Part shown: piece by piece, positions 47,301 to 56,640 of the stretch
How positions within the stretch are numbered: the first letter of the stretch is position 1
How the letters are laid out: the number at the start of each line of letters is the position of its first letter
Source of the DNA: Tenrec ecaudatus
Taxonomy: Eukaryota; Chordata; Mammalia; Afrosoricida; Tenrecidae
Length of the DNA stretch: 64,000 nucleotides
Reading direction: 5' to 3'
Assembly (NCBI RefSeq): GCF_050624435.1
Contig: NC_134535.1
Coordinates: 122,003,731-122,067,730, forward strand
Notes under the pieces: model-generated
Database searches by the model: none
What the model saw: the letters and a program-made list of their open reading frames with translations, nothing else
Told to the model about the DNA's origin: nothing
Program-made: the position numbers and the translations under genes

Positions 47301-49102
47301 TTTTATTTTCCTCTTGCCCCACTATCATGCTCAACCTTCATTTGGGTTTCAGTAATTCCTCTCGGTTACATTACCCTTGATCACGCCCAACGAGGCCTTC
47401 TATACTCTCCTCACCACCAATTTGGATCACTTATTGCTCCCTTGTCCCTGGGTTTGTTAACACCACTTCCTTCCTGTCCACCTCCCCCTCTCCCATGTCC
47501 CCCCGGAACTGTCAGTCCCATTGTTTTCTCGTCCAGATTGTTCACCCAGCCTATCTTATTTAGACAGACCTGCAGAAATAATAACATGCACAAAAACAAG
47601 AGAGACTATAACAAAGAAATAAAAGAAAAGAAAACATCATCATCAACAACAAAAAGCCAAGGACACAAATAACAACTACAAAAGAAAAGCCTGATGTTAG
47701 TTCAAAGACTTTGTTGGCCTTTAGGAGTGTTTTCCAGTCGAGTCTGATGGGGTGTCAAGTCCTGGCCCCAAAGTCTATTTTGAGTATTCCTTGGGGTCTT
47801 CGTTGTTCTGTTCCCCTTACTGTTATGTTGTCCACCTTAGTGTTTTGCCTTGGTGAGGTGGAATCAGATCGGGTGCAAGTCCTACACTGTGTCTCCAGTG
47901 TTGTCTCCTGTAGGGCTATGGGTCACTGAGGGATGCCATGTCTCACAATGGGGCTGGTCATATGGTCTTCTCTGTGGATTGTGTGCTCTGAGTGGGAATA
48001 CCATACTCAAGGATTGGTGGGATAGGATGTGCTCCACTCTCTCTTCCTCACCCTTCATTTGGTCCCTTGTGCTCTGACCAGACATGCCCCTCTCCCTGAG
48101 GTGCAGCTTCAGTGCTGTCCTTTGAAATAAATTCTTCTGGGGGGAAAGGCAGGTGTCCAAATAGTTGGGTTTGGGTCAGCCCCTCAGACCTCTTCTGTTT
48201 TCAATGTAAGATTAGGTGTATTAACTGCATGGAAGAAGTTAGAATCACAAACATACCTAACCTTGGTTGTTTCTTGAAGCTCAGTTAACTGAGTCTATAA
48301 TGACAGTAGGCAAATCACATGATTTCCAAACAATTGAAGGAGAAATTATTTTCTCATTTGACTTCCTCAATTATGAATATTTCTCTACAGCACTTAAGTG
48401 ATATCAATGCTCTGGATTGTAGTGAGAATATGGATACTTGGTTTTCCTTTTAGGTTTGTCAGCTATTGTTTTAATAACTTGATGAAAACAGTCAGCTTAA
48501 TATAATCTGAACAGTGACTTTTGCCTTACATGTGTTATTTGAATCAGAGACCTGTGAGGAATTGGAAGAAAGGTGGAAGTGGATTCCGTATCAAGAGGTA
48601 CTACCGATTCAGTGACAGTGAGGTTCCTGTGGTTGGGAGACAAACTTTACCTTTTCTTTTAGATGACTCAGTTCTTGTAACTTTCCTCTGTTTGGCATTT
48701 GAACTCTTTATTTTCAGTTCTGAATAAATGACCTGTTCTTGTGTCTCTGGGGATTAAAATAGAGAGAGAGACTACATAATTCTTCAGAAAGCATGTTATC
48801 AATAAGTGTGAAGAGAGTTTAACAGAATGGAATTCTTGTTAAGTAAAAAGGAAATTGATTTGATTTTTTTCTTACTATCTAAAAGGAAATTATTTGAATA
48901 TTCTTGCTCTATAACATGTAAATTATTTGAGATAACAAATCTTGGAAATGCATTAGATATCATTTACATAAATACTTTGATGCAATTTAAAATAAAACAA
49001 ATTTAGGAATTAAGGAGAAATTAAACTTACTTTTGGGAGGAATCGCCTTCTTGGCAGAAAGGTGCTTCACGTCTTTAGGTTTTGCATAGTTTTCATTCAT
49101 CT
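28283..49102 (-). CDS. Gene A: KLR-type C-type-lectin NK receptor, six coding exons (possible frameshift)
   Basis: This is a type II membrane receptor gene of the killer-cell lectin-like receptor family, read from six exons: 49102-49031, 45833-45738, 34639-34498, 33693-33542, 31110-31004 and 28385-28283. They encode a short cytoplasmic tail, a transmembrane segment, a stalk and a three-exon C-type-lectin-like domain. Every intron has GT/AG ends. Junction phases are 1, (conflict), 1, 0 and 2, the same pattern as gene C where both can be compared. Total coding length is 670 nt, about 222 residues plus one surplus base at the transmembrane/stalk junction, so the gene is either frameshifted or uses a different splice site there. 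The lectin part most resembles the Ly49/KLRA group in wording (VKIED, KFLQ, WIGLS), but I cannot assign an orthologue. Introns of 3.2 and 11.1 kb are filled with L1 and RTE. By family, the product would sit on NK-cell surfaces and bind MHC-like ligands; that is inference. Confidence 0.8.
29234..29875 (+). mobile_element. Solo LTR of an endogenous retrovirus, copy 2
   Basis: Starts TGTGGGAACCAGAAAG and ends GCTACCCCACA. Shares most of its length with 19201-19842, including ATGCCAAACCTAA, GGGTTATCAGC, GAGCCCAAAGA and TTGATCAGAAATAT. The flanks (TCATTA and TCAGTG) do not form a clean duplication. No viral genes adjoin. It lies just 3' of gene A exon 5 in genomic order, within gene A's last intron. 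Confidence 0.7.
29960..30200 (-). mobile_element. RTE-related 3' fragment, reverse
   Basis: TGTTGTTATTGTTAGGTGCGATTG is the complement of the RTE 3' terminus; TTGTTGTAGCCAAGATGTCATCC and CCAAGGACTGGTCTC follow in the expected reverse order. Confidence 0.5.
30490..30840 (+). mobile_element. RTE 3' fragment, forward
   Basis: GGGGAACCAGTCTCTAGGGA, TTGTTTAGCAAAGTAG, GATGAGATGGGTTGATACAG and CAGTGGTTGCAACAATGG in RTE order. Counterpart of the RTE remnant at 57850-57990 beside exon B. Confidence 0.6.
31004..31110 (-). CDS. Gene A exon 5: middle of C-type-lectin domain
   Basis: The acceptor TTTCATAACAG is followed by 107 nt and the donor AAAAT|GTAAGC. It reads KFLQSQISYFFWIGLSRKGS and then WIWEDNSEPSPK. 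The WIGL and WxWED motifs are the hallmark of the C-type-lectin fold. Entry phase is 0 and exit phase is 2, matching its neighbours. A deleted paralogue of this exon is at 58821-58889. Confidence 0.9.
31200..32790. other. Gene A intron, AT-rich, nothing recognised
   Basis: No repeat or exon call. The frame at 32093-32368 lacks motifs. Confidence 0.4.
32795..33120 (-). mobile_element. Older L1 3' end, reverse
   Basis: Starts CAATCATTTTATTGGCAAGT, has a pyrimidine-rich block with CCATGGTTAAATCACC, and ends near TTTCCCAGGTGGG. A different subfamily from the abundant one. Confidence 0.5.
33542..33693 (-). CDS. Gene A exon 4: first part of C-type-lectin domain
   Basis: The acceptor CTTTCTTTTTAG is followed by 152 nt and the donor GTG|GTGAGT. 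Two bases complete the codon carried from the stalk, then 50 codons run open. The peptide contains CKPKWSCCGDSCYYFS, then ESRQLCKKMRSTLVKIED, ending KEEV. These are the cysteines and the CYYF and VKIED blocks of the first lectin exon in KLR proteins. The length is the same as the gene C exon at 3274-3425. Confidence 0.9.
33895..34095 (+). mobile_element. AFROSINE-type SINE
   Basis: Starts CTTGGTGGTGCGGTGGTTAC, has AGAGTTCAAAACCACCCAC, and ends with the CAGCCCTACTAGG part of the SINE body. It is in the short intron between gene A stalk and first lectin exon. Confidence 0.7.
34498..34639 (-). CDS. Gene A exon 3: stalk (one surplus base)
   Basis: The acceptor is ACTGCTATTCAG and the donor is CAA|GTATGT. 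The downstream frame reads FHILYDIKMLNKVFQSHREQ, then a glycosylation sequon (DNTT) and a cysteine (YPCRN) that could form an interchain disulfide. It leaves in phase 1 and joins the lectin exon perfectly. The exon is homologous to the gene C stalk (shared KVFQS) but is 142 nt long instead of a multiple of three: 37 nt precede the shared point, against 36 in gene C. Entering in phase 1 from the strong donor of exon 2 hits a TGA within six codons. Confidence 0.72.
34640..35555. other. Gene A large intron, nothing firmly recognised
   Basis: A GC-richer stretch at 35330-35560 may be an unclassified repeat. Confidence 0.35.
35560..36290 (+). repeat. Dispersed repeat, copy 2 of 3, unclassified
   Basis: Shares ordered blocks with 4690-5400: GAAGAAACTAGATGG, TAAGTGAGATGTCAATTC, CATGGAAGAACCATGCCA, TTATCAGACAGAGAG and a TGTTGTTGTTGG segment. 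Confidence 0.5.
36600..40010 (+). mobile_element. LINE-1 with long ORF2 remnant, forward
   Basis: Continuous L1 ORF2 homology with many stops. At about 38358-38399 the frame reads KSTGPDGFTDKFYQ (L1 reverse transcriptase KSPGPDGFTAEFYQ), followed by PIPRRQFQ-like and later the 3' ORF2 block ending at the AATTCTGCTCACC junction. About 3.4 kb, inside gene A's large intron and opposite to gene A. Minus-strand open frames of 111-164 codons here are antisense shadows. Confidence 0.75.
40011..42640 (+). mobile_element. RTE/BovB-like LINE, nearly complete body, forward
   Basis: Endonuclease start is visible at 40456 (RTWNASSMK, RTE RTWNVRSM), then SELKW. The reverse transcriptase at about 42026 reads FIDHAKPFNCVD, then about 42222 GCIFSSYYPICIW (RTE GCILSPYLFNLY). 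Frame is broken many times, and the (GAAA)n tract at 41288-41346 lies within it. About 2.6 kb of a family usually a little over 3 kb; the 3' end is missing or replaced at 42640. Confidence 0.75.
41288..41346. repeat. (GAAA)n microsatellite
   Basis: About 15 perfect units inside the RTE. Confidence 0.95.
42640..43010 (+). repeat. Dispersed repeat, copy 3 of 3 (end only)
   Basis: Shares the final T-rich part and GTCTATAGACACAG...CATAGCAGCAGAGA region with copies 1 and 2. Confidence 0.4.
43011..44590. other. Gene A large intron, nothing recognised
   Basis: Open frames at 43226-43660 have no splice-supported exon or lectin motif. Confidence 0.4.
44600..45140 (+). mobile_element. RTE 3' part, forward
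   Basis: GAAAAGCAAGGCTGTCAGTT, GACTAAAGTGTGCCTTGCCCA, GAAAGTTGGGCGCTGAATAA and CAGGCTGCAACAATGGACAG in order. The frame at 44619-44849 is the decayed RTE C-terminal region. Confidence 0.7.
45290..45560 (+). mobile_element. RTE 3' terminus, second copy
   Basis: GAGGATGGCCAGGTGAGAC, AGATCAGTCCCTGGAAGAGG and AACAATGATGAGGATGG are RTE 3' blocks; separate from the copy just upstream. Confidence 0.6.
45738..45833 (-). CDS. Gene A exon 2: transmembrane segment
   Basis: The acceptor CTCTGGGCAG is followed by 96 nt and the donor G|GTAAGTT. Read in the phase set by exon 1, it gives RSSIAFSGSPTEV and then a hydrophobic run ILGLLCVLFLLTTGISVFM. This is the expected position and size for the signal-anchor exon of a KLR protein. 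The core of the helix has no lysine or arginine, so the sequence gives no sign of pairing with DAP12 or DAP10 through a basic residue. Exon length is divisible by three (phase 1 to 1), as the stalk exon of gene C would require. A weaker in-exon donor (TCG|GTATTC) would give phase 0 instead and fit the stalk frame. Confidence 0.78.
46178..48180 (-). mobile_element. L1 3' end, long form, reverse
   Basis: Starts AATCATTTTATTGGGGGCTC and follows the order of 9241-11450, but with only one copy of the 240 bp block (about 46870-47085). It lies in gene A intron 1, in the same orientation as the gene. Confidence 0.7.
48190..49020. other. Gene A intron 1, nothing recognised
   Basis: A 68-codon frame at 48521-48727 has no splice support or motif. 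Confidence 0.4.
49031..49102 (-). CDS. Gene A exon 1: start codon and cytoplasmic tail
   Basis: Reading leftward, a T-rich acceptor ending TTTTTCAG is followed by AG and then ATG at 49100-49098. There are 23 codons plus one base before the donor GTAAGTTT (phase 1). The peptide starts MNENYAKPKDVKHL and ends IPPK. It is basic and has no ITIM (I/V-x-Y-x-x-L/V); the only tyrosine is in NYAK. The acceptor just before the ATG implies at least one upstream 5' untranslated exon. The carried base plus the next exon gives an arginine codon, in frame with the transmembrane segment, and this supports the call. Confidence 0.75.
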
Positions 49103-49109
49103 CTGAAAA

Positions 49110-52100
49110 ATTTTGTAAACTTTGAGGGTTTTTTTCTTTCTTTAACAAAATTTTCACATTCTTTACTCCCTAGCTTTTCTTTAAATCACCAAAAACTATA
49201 TTTCACTTAACAGCATATGTTTTAAGCAATACAATAAAATTATTTTATATTTCATATACCTAAAATAATACATTTAGGTGGTGTTTTTTTAACAAGCTTT
49301 TAAGTTTTTCAAATATTTTAAACTTTAATTTGAAACATACATATATATTTATATGTGACATATAACATGTTTTTTTCATGTAATCTATGAATTATTTTTC
49401 CCTCTCCCTTTCTGAAGTCATTTGTATTGCCTAAGTAGAGAGTGTTTTACAATGTGCTAGTCTAAAATTTTCTCCTTTATGCGATCTCCTGATACATTTT
49501 CTCATTTATCTCCACTCCATTTGTTCAAAAGCAATTTTCTTTACAGAATCTCACAAATAATTTAACGTATAATATAATGTTGTAGATAAATTCCCTTCAC
49601 TTAATTTTTAGTTGGTATATTGTACTTGTGTTGTATTATATGCATAATAATTTGGGACATAGCCAATATGAAATGCTTTTTTTTTCTTTCAAAATTTGGA
49701 TGAAAATCAACTTAAGTTTCAAATATTATACACATTATTTCTATAGTTAAGTGACGTTAATGGATATAATATGTATATAAAATAAACAAAACAAAGATAA
49801 TCTCATCCTCACTGGTTTGCAACATTAATTAAGTGCAACATTAATTACACAATGTTTACGTTTCTTCTTCAGTGAAGAAACAATGTTTACGGTTCTTCTT
49901 CAGGGCATTATATCCCCCTGTTCTCTTTTACAATATGCTAAAAATATTGAGACTTCTGAGTATATATGCATATTTTACTTAGTAGCATTTAATAATTTCT
50001 TCCCCAAATTTTCTTATAAGTAAACTTTGCACAATGTACTATGTGATCCGTTAAAATAATCTTTACCAAATCTGCAATATCTCAGGAAGTTGGAAACCAT
50101 AGCTTACAAATAAGGAAAGTCTGCACATGGATGTGAATAATAACAAACTATAATATAAATAATTGATTAAGCAATTAATTCCTAATTCACTTCTGTCCTT
50201 GCTACTGTGACTGCTGGCTCTTTTAAAGAACTTGACCAATATATGATATAAATTGTCATATTTTCTAAGAAAGCACTAGTGATATTCAAAAGTAAACTAT
50301 TTAAAATTTCAAGGCAAAAATTCAGCATGGAAATTAATTTTTAAACATGATTTGGTCAGCTCATTACCAGTCAGATTAAATTTATAAGATTTTATTTTTT
50401 TCAGATCTCTATTTTTTTGTGCTCTGCATATGCCACCCAAAGGTGGCAAAAGTTGAATTGCTAAGCAACAGCTATAGAGACAGTTGGTGATACCTGTGTC
50501 TGTGCGGTAGAGTTTCTGCTGGCAACAGAAGAGTCTGCTCCAAATAGAACAGCTGCTCTCCAGAGGGCAGGTGGATGCATGTGAACCGGCACCCAATATG
50601 ACTTTTCTTGGCTATTTATCATATCTGTCCTTGTTACCCAATAGGCTTCATCACTTGTTATCTACAAATGCAGATGTAAGCAATTCATATGTGTGGTTCA
50701 AGTTTTACCTGCATCTCGAATTAGTGGGAATTCAATTTTTTTTATAAATAAAGGAGATGAGCAGACACCACCTTCACCACTAGCACCACCACCAGCCAAT
50801 AAGATTCTAAATATACACAGTGTAACAGTCACTAGCATTTTGATCTTTTTTTAGAAAATGAATGAAGAAGAGCATCATCGTGATTAGAGTAGTAGAGTCC
50901 TGGAGCTTATACTTTACTCTCAGTCTCAAAGTAGTAAGTTCCAGAATCAGGAACTAACTTTTTCCCCTTTCTCTTCTTTTGGATCTCAAAAAAATTCTCC
51001 ATGTCAGTTATGCAGTGCACAAAGCCCAGTCAGCTGTGCTTAATGCCATGAAGATCTGTACACGAATAGAAGCTGCTGGTTGGCAAGGTTAGAAAGCATT
51101 AACATAGAGTCATTTTTAACTATACACATTTTGAAGCAATTCACAAAGGCATTCACATTTTGAAGCAATTTTCCCTTTATGATTTTGTAAAGTGACTAAA
51201 GCTGTGGAAATATGAGCCATCAACTTTTTGAAAGACTTAAAATTACCTTAGGGACTTTTTAAAAAGTCAATTGCATGAGCTCCTTAAGGCCGAGGATATA
51301 TTAAAAATATTATAGAATAAAACAAATATTTATTTGGTATATCAGGGGAAGCAAAGGTAACTAACTTGATAAAAATTTTAGAAATTTTATATACAAATTC
51401 AAATATGCTGCTCACATATATTAACTTTTGCTGTCAAACATTTTTAAAAGGTTCCTAACACAATTTTATAATTTTTAAAAAATCCTAATTGACTTCAAGG
51501 TCATTACATGGGAAATTATAACTTACTTTTGAAAAAATGACATTTATTTCTAAATGTCAAATGCACTTTGGTTATTGTCAATAGGTATAGTATTTCTTAT
51601 TAAATGTATTGTTGTTATATACACCACCCCTAACTTATTGAATATATCATTGATTGCTCACATCGACACCAATAATGAAAAATCTACCCTCTTACTATTT
51701 TTTACATTAAAGATGTATGTGTAGCCTTAATAAATGGCAAAATATGAGGTTAGAGAAACTGTGGCGAAGAAAGTTAATGTTATGTATCAAGCTAACTGGG
51801 CCATGACACTCAGTGGTTTAGCAGTTATTTAGCAATTTAATTGGAAGTAATGCAATGATGTGGTAAGCTTCAATTTTATTATGTGATATGATCTTCACCA
51901 TTCTCACTATATATATATTTCTGTTGTACTACGAATCTTTTTTCTAATTAAACATTACTCTATTTCAGTCATCACTTGAGGATTCCAGGGGTCCTCAATG
52001 GTTCAGCAAATCAAGAATGCAAGCACAGAAATGACAGGCAGAAGGACCCCAAAGCAGAGCCATTGGAGTGGCATTTAAGAAAGGAGCATGGGCCCGAGGG

Positions 52101-52490
52101 AGGTGGCTCGCGGATGAGGCCTCTACAGATGAATGCAGAATGAGGAGATCCACTTCCCCAGAGATGGGTCAGTAATTCTTCATTCTTGAAGGGGAAATTC
52201 AAGTAATGTGTGTAGCACAGACTTTCTATCAAATCGCGTACCGTGTGTACACACTTAATGAAAATTGAATTTAATAAATATTTAGACTGTGCCAGAGTTT
52301 ATGATTCAGTTTTCTTGGTAAGTTCAAAGTTTTAAGTACCTGAATGTGATTTTAAAAAAAGGGGGAAATTAATTAGTTAACCTTGAATTGAATGTAATGG
52401 ATGAGATCATCTGTCTCTATGTTTATTCAGATATTATGGAAGTATACTACTATATATCTCTCTTAGATTACTTTAAGGTTGTCTAATTTT
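49110..52490. other. Upstream region of gene A, mostly unique-looking
   Basis: AT-rich. A GC-richer block at 50430-50600 could hold a 5' untranslated exon on the minus strand (it contains CACAG|GTATCA), and 51965-52240 is another GC-richer stretch of unknown nature. Neither has protein motifs. Confidence 0.35.
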
Positions 52491-52494
52491 TTAT

Positions 52495-52700
52495 ATGAAT
52501 CCCAGGTGGCACAACGGGTTGTCTGTTGGGGTGTCAACTGCTAAGTCAGCAGCTCAAAATCAATAGCCCCTCTATAAGAGACGGACAAGGTATTCTGCTC
52601 CCTTAAAGATGCAGTCTCTGAAGCTCTAAGTGGGCCACGCTGCCCATTTCTCAGAGTCCTTCTTAGTTGTAATGGAAATGATTGCAATGAGCTTTGTGAG
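52495..52700 (+). mobile_element. AFROSINE-type SINE
   Basis: CCAGGTGGCACAACGGGTTG start, GTCAGCAGCTCAAAATC, and a TGCTCCCTTAAAGATGCAG body. Confidence 0.7.
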
Positions 52701-53018
52701 ACTTTTCTTATTATTTTACATTTTATGGACTATTATCAGTGGTATATTGTTGCATCAAAGAGCTGAAGATTTCAGGATTTAAATTATAATCTATGGAAAA
52801 TAGAGACAGAATCTCCCCCAAGATTCATTTTTTCCCTTTGATATCATATAGATGATTTTTTAATAGGTCCTAGTTCTCACAGGTACTATCTTTTATTTTT
52901 GACCTCTGGGGATTTTCTCTGCAGTGCTGACTCAAATAGAAGCAACTGGTCATTTATGTGGGGGAGTTTAGGAAATGGTCAACCTAAACAAGCTGGTATT
53001 TCAGGAAGTCAGGGTTTT

Positions 53019-53021
<3 letters not shown>

Positions 53022-53055
<34 letters not shown>

Positions 53056-53062
53056 ACACACA
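53022..53062. repeat. (CA)n microsatellite
   Basis: Nearly pure CA with one interruption. Confidence 0.95.
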
Positions 53063-53229
53063 ATCATAGATTCTTGGTGCTCAATAGCCACCAGTTTTTA
53101 TTAGAGAAATTCATCTCCAAACTCCACTTGTATTTATTTGTCAATGTTTAGGTTTCTGGTCCCTTCCTAGGTATTTAGTCATCAGCAATCCACCATAAAA
53201 CATATTTGAAATGTTTTAGAAGAGACTTG

Positions 53230-53345
53230 GTGTCAGGGTGGAGAAAGTTGAGGCTTTTTGCTCCCTTAAGAAGTCACAGCTTTAGGAACCAACCAGGACA
53301 GTTCTCCTTTGCCCTTTAAGGGCAGCATGAGTCTAAAGTGACAGA
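53230..53345 (+). mobile_element. SINE body fragment
   Basis: GGTGGAGAAAGTTGAGGC, TGCTCCCTTAAGAAGTCACAG and TAGGAACC match the AFROSINE body without the tRNA part. Confidence 0.5.
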
Positions 53346-53352
53346 AAGCCAA

Positions 53353-53375
53353 TGAGTGAGTGAGTGAGTGAGTGA
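53353..53375. repeat. (TGAG)n microsatellite
   Basis: About five perfect units directly after the SINE fragment. Confidence 0.85.
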
Positions 53376-53399
53376 TATCTCTTTGAGCATAACACAAAA

Positions 53400-53605
53400 A
53401 TCAAACCAAACTTACTGCCAACGAGTCAATGCTGACTCATACAGCCACTTATAGGACAGGGTAGAACTTCCCTACGAGTTTCCACAACTGTAACTATTAA
53501 CAAGACTAGAAAGCCCGATTTTCTCCCAGGGATCAGGTGGTGGTTTTGAACTGTGTACCTAGTAGATCACAGCTAATACATAACCACTGTGCCACCAGGA
53601 TAATG
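53400..53605 (-). mobile_element. AFROSINE-type SINE
   Basis: Reverse copy: ACGAGTCAATGCTGACTCATA, GGACAGGGTAGAACTTCCC, ending CCACTGTGCCACCAGGA. Confidence 0.7.
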
Positions 53606-54950
53606 TGAGTTACTTACACATTTTGGCCCTATTCTAAATTTAGCAATCACTAGTATTAACTCCATTAAAACAATCAAAATACAAATTTGTCAGTTTAGGA
53701 TTTTATCCAGATAAGTAATATTGTAAGATTCTTCAAAATTGTCTCAAGTATAATTTTATTTTATTTCACAGAGGGTTTTCATAATGATTTAAAACATGCT
53801 TAAGCTATACACATAAGAAATTTATATACATAAAGGTAGATTTTAAGTAAACGAGATTTTGCTGTTGCTCTGCACGCTCGCTCGTTTTGACCCTGATTAT
53901 ACCCTGTCTTTACGGGGCAGATCCCCAGGTGTATTCTCCATCCAACAAGCTGGTGTGTTCAACCCACATATTTATTTTATTACCGTCTTTTGGTTAGCAT
54001 CCTAATTCCCAACTAGTGTGTATCCAGGAGTCCATAAGTATGATATTTCCTCGTTTAAGGTGATAAGGTTATTCATTTTCCACTTTGTTTTTAGTTTTTT
54101 AGAGTGTATTTTCGCTTTTACTTTACTTTTGGCAATTACTGAAACCAAGGAAATAAATCTTTTAAGAAGAAAGAATGTAATTTATAAGAAAGCAGCAGCA
54201 GCAATTTCATTCCATTTCCTTTAATTTTATCAGTGCCTTCTTGAAACGCTAATGGTGTTGTCAGTTGAAATATATAAAATCTAATAAGATTAACATTTCA
54301 GAAACATGATTTGAATATGACTATTTTATTCAATTCGTTAATTGTGTCTCTAAAGTTTGTACATGTGCCCAATATTTTTATTTGGTAAACTTAATCACCC
54401 TATATATGCTGGTCACTGCAAAGATTCATATAAAATTTTAGACTTTGCTCCTTAGAGAGATAATACATGAAATAATTATAGCCGATACAAGTTGTATAGG
54501 TATGTGTGAGTAGCTATCATCTTTGGAAATTATATAGAAAATTCTAATACCCAGTAATTATTGAAATAACACAACATAAATATTTAATTAATTACACGTG
54601 GCTCATGTTTTAATATTTATGGGAAAAGAATACACACAATAGGATAATTTTAATGCCTTGAAGAGTTTTGTCGAAGATAGTAATGCCACTATTAATAAAG
54701 CCAACTGAGATGTACGTCAGGATAGAAAGGGAGATTTCAATTCAACTTAGAAAACCTGGAGAAAAATAATTGAGAATTATTCAATGTTAAAGTGCATTGT
54801 TGGTCTGGTTAGAACAGAGAAATAAACAAAGCTGGTTAATGTTAAGGTGCTATAGAAAGGGGCACATTATTTAGCATTGGAGGTTATATTATAGGTGATT
54901 CAGCTCAATTTTGCCTTATCAAAAATGGGGCAGTATGGCACATCAATTTC
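53606..54950. other. AT-rich, nothing recognised
   Basis: A slightly GC-richer piece at 53860-54020 may be an old repeat. Confidence 0.35.
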
Positions 54951-54952
54951 AG

Positions 54953-55474
54953 TGAGTTAGTTTATTGTGCCAACTTGGCCAGTAAACACATGTGGGGTTA
55001 ATTGAAGGCCAGAGAGAAATATGGCTCGTTGAACCTTGCCTTTCTAGTTCTCAGGTCTCTTGCTTTCTGATGGTCGTAACAGGGTGCAGCTGCCTTAGCC
55101 AGTTCCCTGCTTCAGCTGGAAAGGCTCACTTCCTACAAGACATCTTTGAGGAGAAGCCACATGGACCTATTCTGTTGTAGCCCGTGGTGCTGGAGCACCC
55201 ATGTGGAGAACCCTGCCAGTGCTGAGATGCATACATGTTCACTGACTCAACTTTCCTCCTGCAATCGGCATCGTTGCTTGTGTTTTGTGAGATGGAGGAG
55301 GACTTTATGGATTGGTGTCAGACATATGGGTTAATGGGTTAATATTGGACTTGTGGGCCTGGGCAGCACTGGGTTGGGATGGTTCTTGATGTGCACTTAA
55401 CCTTTATATAAAACTCTCTCTTATACCTATGAGTTTCTGTGGATTTGTTTCTTTAAATTACCCAGACTTGTACA
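54953..55474 (+). mobile_element. LTR-like element, copy 1 (opposite to copy at 57992)
   Basis: Starts TGAGTTAGTTTATTGTGCCA and ends CCCAGACTTGTACA; TATATAAAACTCTCTC near the end looks like a TATA box. It is the reverse complement of the element at 57992-58540. The flanks show no clean target-site duplication. Confidence 0.55.
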
Positions 55475-55489
55475 GTATAAAGCATATTT

Positions 55490-56640
55490 GTACATATGTT
55501 GCCATCATTTCCAAAACATTAAGAAAACAAAAATTTTAAATATGTATAATTTTTTCTAGAGGGAGCAAAGATATCTGAAATATCCGTTTTTAATGTTTGG
55601 AAGTTAAATTTTAGAATGTGAGCATGTAGTACTTTGTGTTTGTGGAGTTAAATTGAATCGTGCGTACTGTTGACCCTAAAACTACATAGGAGAGGCTAAA
55701 AATGGTCCCTAAAATGTGCAGTAATTCTTAGTGATGCTTTTCTTCAGTAGATTCACGTGAGGAATTTTGTCCTAATAATGTCAAACATAAAACAATTAAC
55801 TACTTTCCTATTGAATTCATCATAGTAATTTAGACTATTCTATTTGATATCTTGTAATTAAAATTCCCTGTGCCTAGCCTCTCCAGAAGCATCCCCAGGT
55901 TTGATAATTTGCTATGGTACTCACAGGACTCAGGCTACAATCATAGTCACAACCAGCCTTTGTTAGGAAAATGCAAGTCAAGTACAATCAATAAAGGGAT
56001 TGATTGGCACTGGAAGAAAAAAGGCGCAAGCTTCCATCAACTGTTCTTAATGAAATCAAAGAGGGAATGCTGGCTCCAACCAGCAGCAAGCTGTGAAGCC
56101 TTGGATGAAATGTCAACCGTGAAAGAATTCTTATAAAATCAGTGCCCTTAGTGTTTATTTCTAACAGAAAAATAGATGGTCAACATCACTGATGTTGTTT
56201 TTATGTGAGTCACTTTCATAAATTAATGGTGGTAGGCACCTTCCCAAAACATATGCTCTCAGTAACGTGCCAAAAGTCAACTCTGCAAGGAGGACTTAGA
56301 AAGAACTCTCAACCTGGTGCATTCCCTCTTACGCAAACCCTGCTCTGTTTGTCTTCACTTGGGTTGCACATTGAACGCAACTTTTCAGAAAATTCAACGT
56401 TTTTTAAAAACAAAGCTTCTACTACACCTTTCCTTTATATTATATAAGTCTCATGATCCTGGGAATCTTCAGCCTGCTGCTCTTGATGTGTGGAGTCTTG
56501 GCTCTCAATGTAAGTGGGTAATTGGGGGAAGAGAAAGTCTAAATTTAATGTCCCAAGTACTTATCAGATTATCACATTTTTTAAACGCATTTTGTTCACA
56601 AAATTCAGATAATTTTTTCTGCTCTTCACAAGGCAATTCA
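55490..56640. other. Unassigned, with possible old LTR pieces
   Basis: 55880-56140 begins GGTTTGATAATTTGCTATGG and ACTCACAGGACTCAGG, wording that recalls the MaLR/LTR class, but I cannot confirm it. A hydrophobic frame at 56452-56511 ends at a GTAAGTG donor. Confidence 0.3.

Noticed and set aside
50309..50596. Cysteine-rich 95-codon minus-strand frame
   Set aside because: No lectin spacing, and no acceptor or donor pair that would join it in frame to gene A.
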